This document shows, one piece after another, positions 8,136-15,213 of a stretch of 23,004 nucleotides of DNA. Under the pieces are notes generated by a model, which saw only the letters and a program-made list of their open reading frames with translations, did no database searches and was not told the origin of the DNA. Positions within the stretch are counted from its first letter, which is position 1; each line of letters opens with the position of its first letter. Source of the DNA: a virus; IMG/VR virus record IMGVR_UViG_3300031977_001327, positions 1-23,004 of that record. One strand, given 5' to 3'. The position numbers were made by a program, and so were the translations under genes.

Positions 8136-9705
8136 CTAGTACCTTAGCTAACGGTGCAGCTTTGTTAGCAATTTCAGCTTGCTGCATATCTTGCTGCATC
8201 TGTTGTTGTTGTGCTATTTGATTTTGTTGTTCAGCTCTGATTTGTTCTACTTCAGCTTTTGATTTTAAAACTTTAGCAGGAATACCTAATACATCTTTAA
8301 TATGACCAACCAAATTATCAGTATCTAAGTAATCAAATACAGGTGCAACATTTTGTAAAGAACCCATAATCTCAATACCTCTCATTAAAGAATTAAGTTC
8401 ACCAGTTTTCTGAGCTTTTGCTAGTGGTGATACATATTCAATCTCAATATTTTGAGCGCCAATAAATTCAGGGATTTCTTTAAATTTTTTATTTCTAAGT
8501 AAAATATTAAAACATCTTGTAATTAATGGCTGTAATAATTCTGATTGTAGTCTACCAAGCACGGGACCAAGTATTCTCATCTTTTCTTCGTTTCTTTGGA
8601 TAACCTCAGTCGCGGTCATTTGCGGTCCTTGAACAGAGATTAGTTGGTCAACAAAGAAGTTTTGTCTAATCGCATCCCGTCTTTGTTCTTCCATTTGTAT
8701 ACCCACAGGATTGTTTGCACCAATATTTAATGGTTCAATTCTTTCTCTGGTTCCTGCTCTGTAATAGTTTAATCCTCCTGGTACTGTTCTAATAGGCATC
8801 ATAAACCCGTCATCTGGAACCATTAGTGGTGGGTCGATTTGTTTTTGCGCAGCTTTGATAGAAGTTTTAGACATTAGATTTAACATCTTCACATCTGGTA
8901 ATGCGTTCATTGCTGGACTTCTACCGTATGTTTCATTCGATGATTTTAAATATCTAGGAACTGCATACGGAAACTCTTTGAAGTTTTTTTCTGATAATAA
9001 AAAACCAGATTCTTCGTGAACATAACAAGATACATATTTGTTGTTTGTATATTCGGTTGAAGGGTAAACACTATGAATAATACTAATATTATCATACGGT
9101 GCTTTATTAAATTTTTTAGCTAATTCTTCTGGTAAGTCTACTCCTGGAAATGCGTTGTAAATGTTTTTAGCTTGCATTTTAAATTTACGAGTTAAGCTAT
9201 CAACAAAACCTTTTTCATTTTCAGTTATATAAATTTCTGAGATATGAATATTTTTAAATCTTAATTCATTCTCATCATCATCTGCAATAAATAGAGCTGC
9301 TGTACCAAATGCAATAAGGTCATGGTATAATTCAAAAATTTCTTGTTGGAAATTACTTCTATTAAAAGCCTGGTTAAGAACTCTTGTGCAATCTTCTAAC
9401 CATTCCATTGCTTCATCTTCTTGGTTTAACTCATCATTTTTATATTTTAAATAAAACCATGGTGAAACTGTATTCGTTAACATTCCATGTAAAGATGCAG
9501 CTAATAATTCTAGAGAATGTGTTGCAGTACCATCAAAAATTAATTCGTGTCTCTTATCCCCTTTACTTCTGTTCTTAGTAATATCTGCTTTTCTAGGTAA
9601 CATATAATCAGCAACATCCTGCCAATGACTTTCCCAGTTTTGTCTTTCAGTTCTAAGAGAAGCATATCTCTCTAAGATCATTTTAGCTTTTGGTGTTATC
9701 TGCAT
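8128..9705 (-). CDS. Portal protein (head-tail connector, T7 gp8-like)
   Basis: This 525-residue protein is the dodecameric portal. Family blocks seen are ERYASLRTERQNWESHWQDV with ADYMLPRKAD near the start, FDGTATHSLELLAASLHGML (about residues 57-76), SPWFYLKY, and FGTAALFIADD (about 132-142). RSPAMNALPDVKMLNLM lies near the middle and ATEVIQRNEEKMRILGPVLGRLQSELL near residue 375. The C-terminus is a Gln-rich helix (about residues 490-512). The length matches T7 gp8 (about 536). The product is the packaging gate and joins head to tail. Confidence 0.95.
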   Translation of the reverse strand: MQITPKAKMILERYASLRTERQNWESHWQDVADYMLPRKADITKNRSKGDKRHELIFDGTATHSLELLAASLHGMLTNTVSPWFYLKYKNDELNQEDEAMEWLEDCTRVLNQAFNRSNFQQEIFELYHDLIAFGTAALFIADDDENELRFKNIHISEIYITENEKGFVDSLTRKFKMQAKNIYNAFPGVDLPEELAKKFNKAPYDNISIIHSVYPSTEYTNNKYVSCYVHEESGFLLSEKNFKEFPYAVPRYLKSSNETYGRSPAMNALPDVKMLNLMSKTSIKAAQKQIDPPLMVPDDGFMMPIRTVPGGLNYYRAGTRERIEPLNIGANNPVGIQMEEQRRDAIRQNFFVDQLISVQGPQMTATEVIQRNEEKMRILGPVLGRLQSELLQPLITRCFNILLRNKKFKEIPEFIGAQNIEIEYVSPLAKAQKTGELNSLMRGIEIMGSLQNVAPVFDYLDTDNLVGHIKDVLGIPAKVLKSKAEVEQIRAEQQNQIAQQQQMQQDMQQAEIANKAAPLAKVLGE

Positions 9706-9722
9706 TTATCCTCCAAATTAAT

Positions 9723-10454
9723 TTACCCTAGTAATTTTTTTTTTGTGATTAATGGTTCTGAACCACCTAATCCCGTTGATTGTGTTAATATAGTTTCTTT
9801 TCGACCTCTTTTTTTTACTCTTAAAGCTTTTTGTTCATCTGTTAACTCTCCACCATAAGCTGAAGTAGATTGACTAACTTCTGAAGTGGTAGGTCCATTT
9901 GGTGCTTGCGCAACCGCTGCTTTTTGAACTTGTGTTATAACCCTTCTGTCATCTCGTCTTTGTGCAATTGGATTACCATAAGCATCTGTTGTGTTAGAAC
10001 TTCTTTTTGAAAGATAGTCTTTATAAATACTTTCTTGTTTATTTCTGCTTAATTTAGAAAATTCTTCTTTACTATAACCAATATTTTTTTTTGCTCTTTT
10101 TGAAGTTAAAACTTTATCTGTAAAAAATGTTCTAGTTTTTTTAGCACCAGCATCAAAAAGTGGTTCAAATGGTCTTAACATTAATGGTCCACCTTGTTTT
10201 TTTGTATATGGATTATTTATAAACAAATCCATTTTAGCAGCAGTATCATTTTTCTCTCTTGGATCAGATAATGTTCCAGCAGTTACGGATTTTGTTTTTG
10301 AGCTTCCACTATCTGTTTGAGAATTAGGTCTAGTTGAAGTTTTAACGGGAGAAGATTTTTTAGTAGAAGTAGATTGTGTTCTATTTCTTGCAGCACCTCT
10401 TTCTCTAGCTGTAGACCCACCATAATTTTTTGAAGCTCCGTAACCGTATGGCAT
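9723..10454 (-). CDS. Low-complexity phage protein with C-terminal (R)xTILT...LLG motif
   Basis: This 243-residue, very basic protein sits between large terminase and portal. The N-terminal third is low-complexity Ser/Thr/Lys/Arg, probably disordered. A middle part has a few ordered segments (FEPLFDAGAKKTRTFF; YSKEEFSKLSRNKQESIYKDY). The last 30 residues carry GRKETILT, then GLGG, then TKKKLLG. The preceding 73-aa gene ends in a similar motif. I know this R-x-(S)TILTG...LLG tail from small proteins near podovirus portal genes, but not its function. A good AGGAG site precedes the ATG. Its place beside the portal suggests a minor head or head-completion role, which is inference. Confidence 0.75.
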   Translation of the reverse strand: MPYGYGASKNYGGSTARERGAARNRTQSTSTKKSSPVKTSTRPNSQTDSGSSKTKSVTAGTLSDPREKNDTAAKMDLFINNPYTKKQGGPLMLRPFEPLFDAGAKKTRTFFTDKVLTSKRAKKNIGYSKEEFSKLSRNKQESIYKDYLSKRSSNTTDAYGNPIAQRRDDRRVITQVQKAAVAQAPNGPTTSEVSQSTSAYGGELTDEQKALRVKKRGRKETILTQSTGLGGSEPLITKKKLLG

Positions 10455-10455
10455 T

Positions 10456-10677
10456 TTATTCTCCTAGTAATGTTTTCTTTTTAATTTTTTCATCTTCATC
10501 TGCTAGACCTCCTGGACCCGTCAAAATAGTTGATCTTCGTCCTTTTCTAGCACGCATAATTTTTTCCATTTTTTCTCTAGCTTCTTGTTCTCTTTCCTCA
10601 TCCTCAAAACTTGGCGGCTCGGGAGCTGGCGCTGGAGGTGGTGGTGCAGCAGGTATATCTGGTTTTAAAAATCCCAT
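10456..10677 (-). CDS. Small Pro-rich/acidic phage protein with RRSTILTGPGGL motif
   Basis: This 73-residue protein has a Pro/Ala-rich start (about residues 8-23), an acidic/basic helical middle and the end RRSTILTGPGGL, then KKKTLLGE. The tail motif is shared with the next gene downstream (9723-10454). It lies 10 nt after the large terminase stop and 1 nt before the next gene. Proteins of this kind are common next to terminase or portal genes of podoviruses, and their role is unknown. Confidence 0.75.
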   Translation of the reverse strand: MGFLKPDIPAAPPPPAPAPEPPSFEDEEREQEAREKMEKIMRARKGRRSTILTGPGGLADEDEKIKKKTLLGE

Positions 10678-10687
10678 ATTTTAATCC

Positions 10688-11962
10688 TTATAAAATTTTA
10701 TATTCTGTAATAGCATTAGGAAATCTTTTATTCAAATTTTCTTGATTTGGCAACTCATCAATTGCAATTGCCATATATCTAAAAGCATCATTCGCATGGC
10801 TCGACCAGTCGTGAATGGGTTTATTTGAGAACATTCTCATCTTCTCATTATACTTTCTATGATAATGTCTAAGCGCATCTATCAATGGTCGGCAGTTTCC
10901 AAGATCAATATAGACTCTAGGAAATATCATTTTAGCAGCATGAATACCGTCTTCGAGCGGTAATTTGGGTAAAATTTTAAAATTAATACCTAGTTGGTAT
11001 GCTACCTCGCGCCTTGTTTTACCAGAACTAAATTCAGTAACTTCAATATCGTGCGGTGCATAATGATGTTCGTAAAGATAATCTTTTTGTTTTATGATGT
11101 TTACATAGTGAGGTAAACCTTCTCGATTGTTTTCATAATAATCAATTATTCTAACAGTATTACCTAGTTGTTGAAAAAAAATAATAGACGTGGAATCTCC
11201 TACGCCGATGTCCCAAACTGTACTCACTAAAAGACTTGGGTCATACTCAATGCTACTTATCCTACCTTTATCTTCCGCTTGCTTGACTAGATTGCCATAT
11301 ACAGAACCTTCTATGTTGGCAATCCAATCACATTCAAATTCTTGTTTATATTTAGCTTCACCCATTTGAGCTAGCGCTGCATCTAATTCTTCCTGGTCAA
11401 TAATTTTAGTTTTAGATACTGGTGCTGTAAAGGCTAGCCACTTCTCATCTTTCATAGCATGCTGATAAATTTCGTAAAAAAAGTTTTGCATCCCAGCGGG
11501 TGTACCTATGAAATAACAGAAACCCTTACGATCTGATAATGCAGGTCTTAAAATTTCATTCCAAAGTTTAGGGTCTACTTGAGCGGTTTCGTCTATACAC
11601 ACCCCGTCTAAAAATATACCTCTTATGCTTTCTGCGTTTTCACTTGATAACAATGTTATACGGGAACCATTAGGTAGGTCGCATCTTAATTCTGTCTCAT
11701 TGTATTTTGTGCCAGGTATCTTAGCAGTAAATTGTTTAATATAGTCCCATGCGATGGATTTAGCTTGCTTATAAGTCGGAGCCACGTATGCAAACCTTGG
11801 GTTTTGCAAAGGGTGCATGAGAGCTGCTTTTATTAAATGATTTAAAATACAAACGGTCTTACCAAATCTTCGGTGACAATTTAGAACAGCAAATCTATGT
11901 TGGTCTAGCAAGTCGTGAAGTTCTTGTTGTTGAGGTCTAGGTGTATATAATTCTATGTGCAT
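10688..11962 (-). CDS. terL: Terminase large subunit
   Basis: This 424-residue protein is the DNA-packaging motor, with an ATPase followed by a nuclease. The Walker A-like motif is CHRRFGKT at residues 29-36. A Walker B with catalytic Glu is seen as GVCIDETAQ near residues 117-125, and the coupling motif as YFIGTPAG near 150. In the nuclease half, an acidic residue is in VWDIGVGDSTS near residue 250, with others in HYAPHDIEVTEF and at the end in HANDAFRYM. The sequence looks closer to the short terminases of the Terminase_6 type than to T7 gp19, which is about 586 residues. The ATG forms a TAATG junction with the upstream 67-aa gene. Confidence 0.95.
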   Translation of the reverse strand: MHIELYTPRPQQQELHDLLDQHRFAVLNCHRRFGKTVCILNHLIKAALMHPLQNPRFAYVAPTYKQAKSIAWDYIKQFTAKIPGTKYNETELRCDLPNGSRITLLSSENAESIRGIFLDGVCIDETAQVDPKLWNEILRPALSDRKGFCYFIGTPAGMQNFFYEIYQHAMKDEKWLAFTAPVSKTKIIDQEELDAALAQMGEAKYKQEFECDWIANIEGSVYGNLVKQAEDKGRISSIEYDPSLLVSTVWDIGVGDSTSIIFFQQLGNTVRIIDYYENNREGLPHYVNIIKQKDYLYEHHYAPHDIEVTEFSSGKTRREVAYQLGINFKILPKLPLEDGIHAAKMIFPRVYIDLGNCRPLIDALRHYHRKYNEKMRMFSNKPIHDWSSHANDAFRYMAIAIDELPNQENLNKRFPNAITEYKIL

Positions 11963-12165
11963 TAGTGTATTGTGGGTATGGTGTCGAATAAGTTATCTTT
12001 TGTTTCATAATTCATGCCAGACTTTGTTAGCATATAACTAGCAAATGCTTCCGCAATATCAGAGTTTTCAAAACCATGAACATGTATAACAAGACTATTA
12101 GTTTCTTTGTCTACAAATGCAAGTGTTGTTAAGTTCTTATCTATTTTAGGTTTCTTGTTTTTCAT
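11962..12165 (-). CDS. Small unknown protein directly upstream of terL
   Basis: This 67-residue protein has a pattern of alternating strands and a helix (LTTLAFVDKETNSLVIHVHGF, then EAFASYMLTKSG) and matches no family I recognise. Its stop overlaps the terL start in TAATG, so the two are probably translated together. It is the first gene after a 268-nt non-coding region. The small terminase is elsewhere (13606-13998), so this is probably not a terminase subunit. Confidence 0.65.
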   Translation of the reverse strand: MKNKKPKIDKNLTTLAFVDKETNSLVIHVHGFENSDIAEAFASYMLTKSGMNYETKDNLFDTIPTIH

Positions 12166-12433
12166 AGTGTTGTCTGTCTGTGTGTCTGTAACTCAAAGTC
12201 CCAATATATATATATTGCGACCTGCGACCAGTTTAGCGGGTATAGTGGCATTTTTGCAACACATTGTTGCATTTTTACATGCTATAGATTGTGTCTCAGA
12301 TACAATACCCGCGCCAACCGTTCTTATTCCTTATTAATATTTGTTGATTGTGTTTCTTTTGTGTGTTCTTGTTTTGTTCGTACTCCATAACACACGCGCG
12401 AAACTCTGTCCTCGCTAACCAAAAAACCAACAA
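12166..12433. repeat. Non-coding gap with nested repeats beside the terminase genes
   Basis: No credible gene lies in these 268 nt. Visible elements are a 16-bp perfect palindrome CAATATATATATATTG (12202-12217) and a tandem GCGACC repeat (12217-12222 and 12224-12229). There are two 8-bp arms, GCGGGTAT (12236-12243) and ATACCCGC (12305-12312). Between them lies a 7-bp inverted repeat with a 3-nt spacer, TGCAACACATTGTTGCA (12255-12271), with GCATTTTT on both sides of it (12248-12255 and 12269-12276). Arms TTGATTGT (12344-12351) and ACAATCAA (12430-12437) lie further out. A packaging site, an origin or a late promoter region could look like this. Confidence 0.6.
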
Positions 12434-12703
12434 TCAAGACTTTTTATTATTTCGTGCGAACTTGGCTGCTGCTTCTTTACTGCCAAACCCCCACTTTTTT
12501 AAAGCAAGAGCAAGACGCGTTGGCTCACCATTTGGTTTCTTCATTGGTCCATCCATCCCAGCAAACCTAGCTGCAAAGCTCACCCGTCTCGGGTTCTTAC
12601 CTTCTTTGACTGGAGCTTTTAAGTTACTTCCTTCTTTTTTCTTGAAGTAGTCTCGACCTTTTTGAGTCAATCCGCCTGTTTCTGATTTATGTTCTTTTCT
12701 CAT
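12434..12703 (-). CDS. DUF6321-like small basic phage protein
   Basis: This 89-residue protein carries the conserved pattern I know from a widespread phage family (DUF6321-like). It has GGLTQKGRDYFKKKEGSNLKAPV, then RRVSFAARFAGMDGPMKKPNGEPTRLALALKKW. In other members the block reads (R)KSFCARMxGMPGPMKKPNGKPTRKALALRKW. It is Lys/Arg-rich, so nucleic-acid contact or a minor virion role is plausible, but no function is established. The start overlaps the stop of the upstream 51-aa gene (TAATG), and it is the last gene before the repeat-rich gap. Confidence 0.75.
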   Translation of the reverse strand: MRKEHKSETGGLTQKGRDYFKKKEGSNLKAPVKEGKNPRRVSFAARFAGMDGPMKKPNGEPTRLALALKKWGFGSKEAAAKFARNNKKS

Positions 12704-12858
12704 TATGCTCTTTTCTTAGCAGTTTTAGCTGCTCTAACAAATTGTTTTGCTGTTGGTCTTCCTTTTTGTCCTGGTCGTCTCATTTTCTCACCAGAACCCG
12801 CAGCGATACGCTTTCGTTTAGCATGAATGTTTGCATATAATCCACGTGCCTTAGCCAT
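12703..12858 (-). CDS. 51-aa basic phage protein (GLYANIHAKRKRI type)
   Basis: This is a short gene running from ATG at 12858 to a stop at 12703. The product begins MAKARGLYANIHAKRKRI and continues SGEKMRRPGQKGRPTAKQF, a pattern I recognise from many small phage proteins of unknown role. About a third of the residues are Lys or Arg. Both ends use the TAATG overlap, upstream with the 43-aa gene and downstream with the 89-aa gene. This, together with the conserved pattern, makes it a real gene despite its size. Confidence 0.8.
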   Translation of the reverse strand: MAKARGLYANIHAKRKRIAAGSGEKMRRPGQKGRPTAKQFVRAAKTAKKRA

Positions 12859-12989
12859 TATTTACCTCTTTTGCTGTTCATTATTTTTTTCTTTAAAAAA
12901 GATGGTAACTTCTTTTGTCCACCTTTTAACTTACTTGACTTGCTTGGTCTTCCTTTTTTTGAACCGTACGTCCCCTTACCCATTGGCAT
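12858..12989 (-). CDS. 43-aa basic phage protein (GKGTYGSKKGRPSK type)
   Basis: The product starts MPMGKGTYGSKKGRPSK and ends LKKKIMNSKRGK, a recurring small phage protein type with no known function. The open frame extends upstream to 13052, but the ATG at 12989 is the better start. An AAGGAG ribosome binding site lies 7 nt before it, and the extra upstream residues run into the divergent promoter/operator region. Stop and next start overlap as TAATG. It is the first gene of a three-gene set of very basic proteins. Confidence 0.75.
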   Translation of the reverse strand: MPMGKGTYGSKKGRPSKSSKLKGGQKKLPSFLKKKIMNSKRGK

Positions 12990-13025
12990 AATGTTTCTCC
13001 TTGTATTAATTTGTAATATTACTTT

Positions 13026-13066
13026 ATCAATCATTGATTGACATATCGTCAAACAACAATTAAAAG
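13026..13066. promoter_or_regulatory. Divergent promoter region with operator palindrome
   Basis: The palindrome TTGAC-ATATC-GTCAA lies at 13038-13052. Its left arm is part of a consensus -35 box (TTGACA, 13038-13043) for the plus-strand gene at 13097, with TAAAAG (13061-13066) as a -10 at 17-nt spacing. Its right arm read on the other strand gives TTGACG, a possible -35 for the minus-strand genes starting at 12989. The candidate -10 for that direction, GATAAA, is weak. A second perfect inverted repeat, ATCAAT-C-ATTGAT (13026-13038), abuts it. The same TTGAC-N5-GTCAA is found at 18875, and with one mismatch at 15854. Confidence 0.6.
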
Positions 13067-13096
13067 AACTTTATAACTAACAAAGGAGAAAATCAA

Positions 13097-13609
13097 ATGG
13101 TTTTTATTTATAACAAAGACAGCTTTGATAATTCAGTTGAAGTTGATAACTACCCTTGGGGATTTAAAAAAACTAGTAAAAGATTTTGGTTAGAAACTAA
13201 TAAAAAAGGTACTAGATTAGTTTCTTCAACTAAAAATCCAAAGAACGGTGAATGGTGTAAACCAAAAGCTTCTACATATTCTCAAGTTGGTGTTTTAACT
13301 TCAGAAGAAAAAGATGGTAAAAACTTTATTTCTTGGACAGGTCTTTCAATTTATGCAAGTGATAAAGAAATAGTTGAATTTACTAGATCAGTAGATGTTC
13401 AACAATTACCAAAAGAAGCACAAAAAAAGATTTGTTTTCTTAAAGCTAAAAATCATGCTTGGAAAGGTGTAAAAGTTGAATTTGTTGCAAACCCAACACC
13501 AGAACAATCTCAAAAATTAAAAGAAAACAAAGAAAAAGCTGATAAATACTTAGCGGCTGTAGGCAATCAAGCCTATAATACTTGTTTAATCAAAAATAAC
13601 TTAAATTAA
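13097..13609 (+). CDS. Lone plus-strand gene of unknown function (moron-like)
   Basis: This 170-residue protein has no family I recognise. It is soluble, with no signal peptide or membrane segment. The first two thirds look beta-rich and aromatic (YPWGFKKTSKRFWLETN; NFISWTGLSIYAS; HAWKGVKVEFVA), followed by a Lys/Glu-rich helix near residues 137-152. It is the only plus-strand gene between 1 and 15949. It has a good AAAGGAG ribosome binding site and its own -35/-10 pair under an operator palindrome. GC-rich hairpins follow its stop. A single gene with promoter and terminator, inserted against the direction of its neighbours, is the classic layout of a moron. Such genes often act in the lysogen or in phage-phage conflict, but no specific role is visible. 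Confidence 0.85.
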   Translation: MVFIYNKDSFDNSVEVDNYPWGFKKTSKRFWLETNKKGTRLVSSTKNPKNGEWCKPKASTYSQVGVLTSEEKDGKNFISWTGLSIYASDKEIVEFTRSVDVQQLPKEAQKKICFLKAKNHAWKGVKVEFVANPTPEQSQKLKENKEKADKYLAAVGNQAYNTCLIKNNLN

Positions 13610-13998
13610 CCCTCAATAACCTCGGGAGCCTTTGGCTCCTGGGGTTTTCCCCAACTAATAGTCAAAGTATTATCAGATTTAACTTCCTGTTTAATTTTAT
13701 CTCCAAATATTCCACTAGCTAACTTTGATGCTAACCAACGTGCATGATGCGCTAGTTCTCGAGTCTGTTGAAAGTATTTTGGGTCTTGAGGTTTACTTAA
13801 CATCTCATGGATTTGGTCAAGGATAGTGAAAGTTCCTACCTCTCTTGCTTTCATAATTTGTTTATGAAATTTATCGTCATCTCTCATTTTACGATAAACA
13901 ACTGATAATGATGGATAGTTCTTATCCTTACATATTTCAGTTAAAGTTTTACCGTTCTCAAGCTTCTCTATAATATTTTCTGTTTTTTCTAATTGCAT
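13606..13998 (-). CDS. terS: Terminase small subunit
   Basis: This 130-residue protein has the typical small-terminase N-terminal helix-turn-helix. GKTLTEICKDKNYPSLSVVYRKMRDD is followed by FHKQIMKAREVGTFTILDQI, matching the Terminase-small-like pattern (LxxICxxxxxPSxxTVYRWxxxDxxFxxxYxxAR). The helical middle (TRELAHHARWLASKLASGIFGDK) fits the oligomer core. It recognises the packaging site and works with the large subunit. It is separated from terL by about 1.6 kb holding other genes and a repeat-rich gap. Its stop overlaps the stop of the convergent gene 13097-13609, and it overlaps the preceding gene by 41 nt. Confidence 0.88.
   Translation of the reverse strand: MQLEKTENIIEKLENGKTLTEICKDKNYPSLSVVYRKMRDDDKFHKQIMKAREVGTFTILDQIHEMLSKPQDPKYFQQTRELAHHARWLASKLASGIFGDKIKQEVKSDNTLTISWGKPQEPKAPEVIEG
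13625..13652. terminator. Two adjacent GC-rich hairpins at the convergent gene end
   Basis: GGAGCC-TTT-GGCTCC (13625-13639) is followed at once by GGGGTTTTCCCC (13641-13652). They lie 15-43 nt after the stop of the plus-strand gene and inside the 3' end of terS. The GC-rich arms stand out in an AT-rich genome. A terminator-like or RNA-stabilising role for the plus-strand transcript is likely. A classical U-run after the first hairpin is missing, apart from the TTTT loop of the second. Confidence 0.5.
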
Positions 13999-14218
13999 CT
14001 AAAATATACTCATCTGTTTTGTTTTTATATTGTGGTAAGTTTTTTAGAGATTTCAACTGTCCTTCAAGTGTAGTTGGACCCGTAGACATCCCCGCATGAT
14101 ACTTGCAACGATAATGACCTGTCTTCATCAAATTACCCTTGCACCGACAGCGCACCGTAAACTTAGAACCCCTGGTGTAACTCTCACATTGCTTTAGTAG
14201 TTTGTTACGACCAGGCAT
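13958..14218 (-). CDS. HGGxSTG-domain-like small protein
   Basis: This 86-residue protein contains CKYHAGMSTGPTTLEGQLKSL. It matches the phage HGGxSTG motif (CxxHGGxSTGPxTxEGxxR) with Ala in place of one Gly. Before it lies a Cys/Arg cluster (VRCRCKGNLMKTGHYRCKYH), possibly a zinc site. Proteins of this type are common next to small terminase genes, and their role is not established. Its 3' end overlaps the start of terS by 41 nt, so the two are expressed together. Confidence 0.75.
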   Translation of the reverse strand: MPGRNKLLKQCESYTRGSKFTVRCRCKGNLMKTGHYRCKYHAGMSTGPTTLEGQLKSLKNLPQYKNKTDEYILDAIRKNRKYYREA

Positions 14219-14269
14219 ACCACATATAGTTTATCATTTTTTATAAGTTTTTTTTAAGTTTAGCAAGCA

Positions 14270-14824
14270 TTAGGCTAATTTTTTAGTTTTTTTTTTAATC
14301 TCTCCAGTTACCTTATCTTTTGTGTAATCGTTCCCGTCAGAACCTCGAAACTCATCCAGCATCCCCCAGGATGCGTGGTATTTTAATTTAATACCTTTAA
14401 ACTCAATATCCTTATTCTGGCTTGGCAAGAAGGGTGTATTCGAAGAATAGCTATTTCCATATTTATAATTGCTATATGGTTTAATTACTTTGGTTTTATT
14501 AATACTTATAATATTTGATAACTCAGAGTTATAAAATTTGATAACTCTGGAATTTGTTAATAACTTCTCTTGTATTGGTAGCTTATATTCAAGCGTAGAT
14601 TGTTTTCTTTTAGTCTGGATAATATTAAGCTTTTTTAGTCTGGCAATGGAACGGTAAACGGTGAGTTTAGAAAGTCCAACCCTGTCTGCTATCGTCTGAA
14701 CTCGGGGATAACAAACCTTAGTCTTACGATTATAAAAACTAACCAAACCAAAATAAACCAACTTATCAGAAGGTGTCAGTTTAGAGCTTTTTAATATACT
14801 CTCATCCGCTACAAAGAAACTCAA
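14270..14824 (-). CDS. Winged-helix DNA-binding protein, HTH_36/replication-initiator type
   Basis: The N-terminal half carries KLTPSDKLVYFGLVSF, then CYPRVQTIADRVGLSKLTVYRSIARLKKLNII, a helix-turn-helix of the HTH_36 type found in plasmid and phage replication initiators and related regulators. The C-terminal half is low-complexity and Lys/Asn-rich, ending in a short Lys tail. The start I prefer is TTG at 14824. A GGGGG ribosome binding site lies 7 nt before it, and the TTG overlaps the upstream TGA (TTGA). A GTG at 14848 is possible but has its AAAGG site too close. No polymerase or helicase gene lies in the window, so this is the best replication-initiator candidate, though a transcription regulator is equally possible. 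Confidence 0.75.
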   Translation of the reverse strand: MSFFVADESILKSSKLTPSDKLVYFGLVSFYNRKTKVCYPRVQTIADRVGLSKLTVYRSIARLKKLNIIQTKRKQSTLEYKLPIQEKLLTNSRVIKFYNSELSNIISINKTKVIKPYSNYKYGNSYSSNTPFLPSQNKDIEFKGIKLKYHASWGMLDEFRGSDGNDYTKDKVTGEIKKKTKKLA

Positions 14825-15213
14825 AACGGTACCCCCTTTAAAACACACCCTTTAACGTGTCTCTCCTGTATCAGTTTTAGCATCTTTATAAATTCTGGAG
14901 GGTTCATTACCCTCAGCTCGCTTTCGGCAGGTGTGAGCTTCTTAATGCGAAATTGGGTAACTTCATCATGTTTGGAACCAGGAGTGTAAAACACAAGATA
15001 TGCAGGTACTTTACAAGCTATTGCAATTTTCTCGGTAACTGTGGTAGTCTTATAGGTTTGTCCTTTATCAACCGCGGTTTCAAACATAGCCAACGGTTCC
15101 TGGCATTTTTGACAAATCTCGATAAAATCCAGGTCTAATCCTGCCAGACCATCGAACCTTCTGTGAAATTCGCTAAAATGATCGCCAATATTAAAATAAT
15201 TGTAGCGCGCCAT
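14821..15213 (-). CDS. Unknown protein, possibly nuclease-like, with CxxC
   Basis: This 130-residue protein has an arrangement that resembles a small nuclease core: LDLDFIEICQKCQEPLAMFET (about residues 25-45), then KTTTVTEKIAIACKVPAYLVFY (about 55-76), then a basic C-terminal part. Asp/Glu residues in the first strand pair, Glu45 and Lys55 could form a PD-(D/E)XK-like site, and CQKC could bind metal. This is pattern reading and I cannot name a family. It lies between a coiled-coil protein and the winged-helix protein in the repressor-to-terS operon. Its start shares a TAATG with the upstream stop. Confidence 0.7.
   Translation of the reverse strand: MARYNYFNIGDHFSEFHRRFDGLAGLDLDFIEICQKCQEPLAMFETAVDKGQTYKTTTVTEKIAIACKVPAYLVFYTPGSKHDEVTQFRIKKLTPAESELRVMNPPEFIKMLKLIQERHVKGCVLKGVPF

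Noticed and set aside
12107-12650. Plus-strand frames across the terminase gap and the 89-aa gene
   Set aside because: They cross the repeats and a well-supported minus-strand gene, have no ribosome binding site and give implausible proteins.
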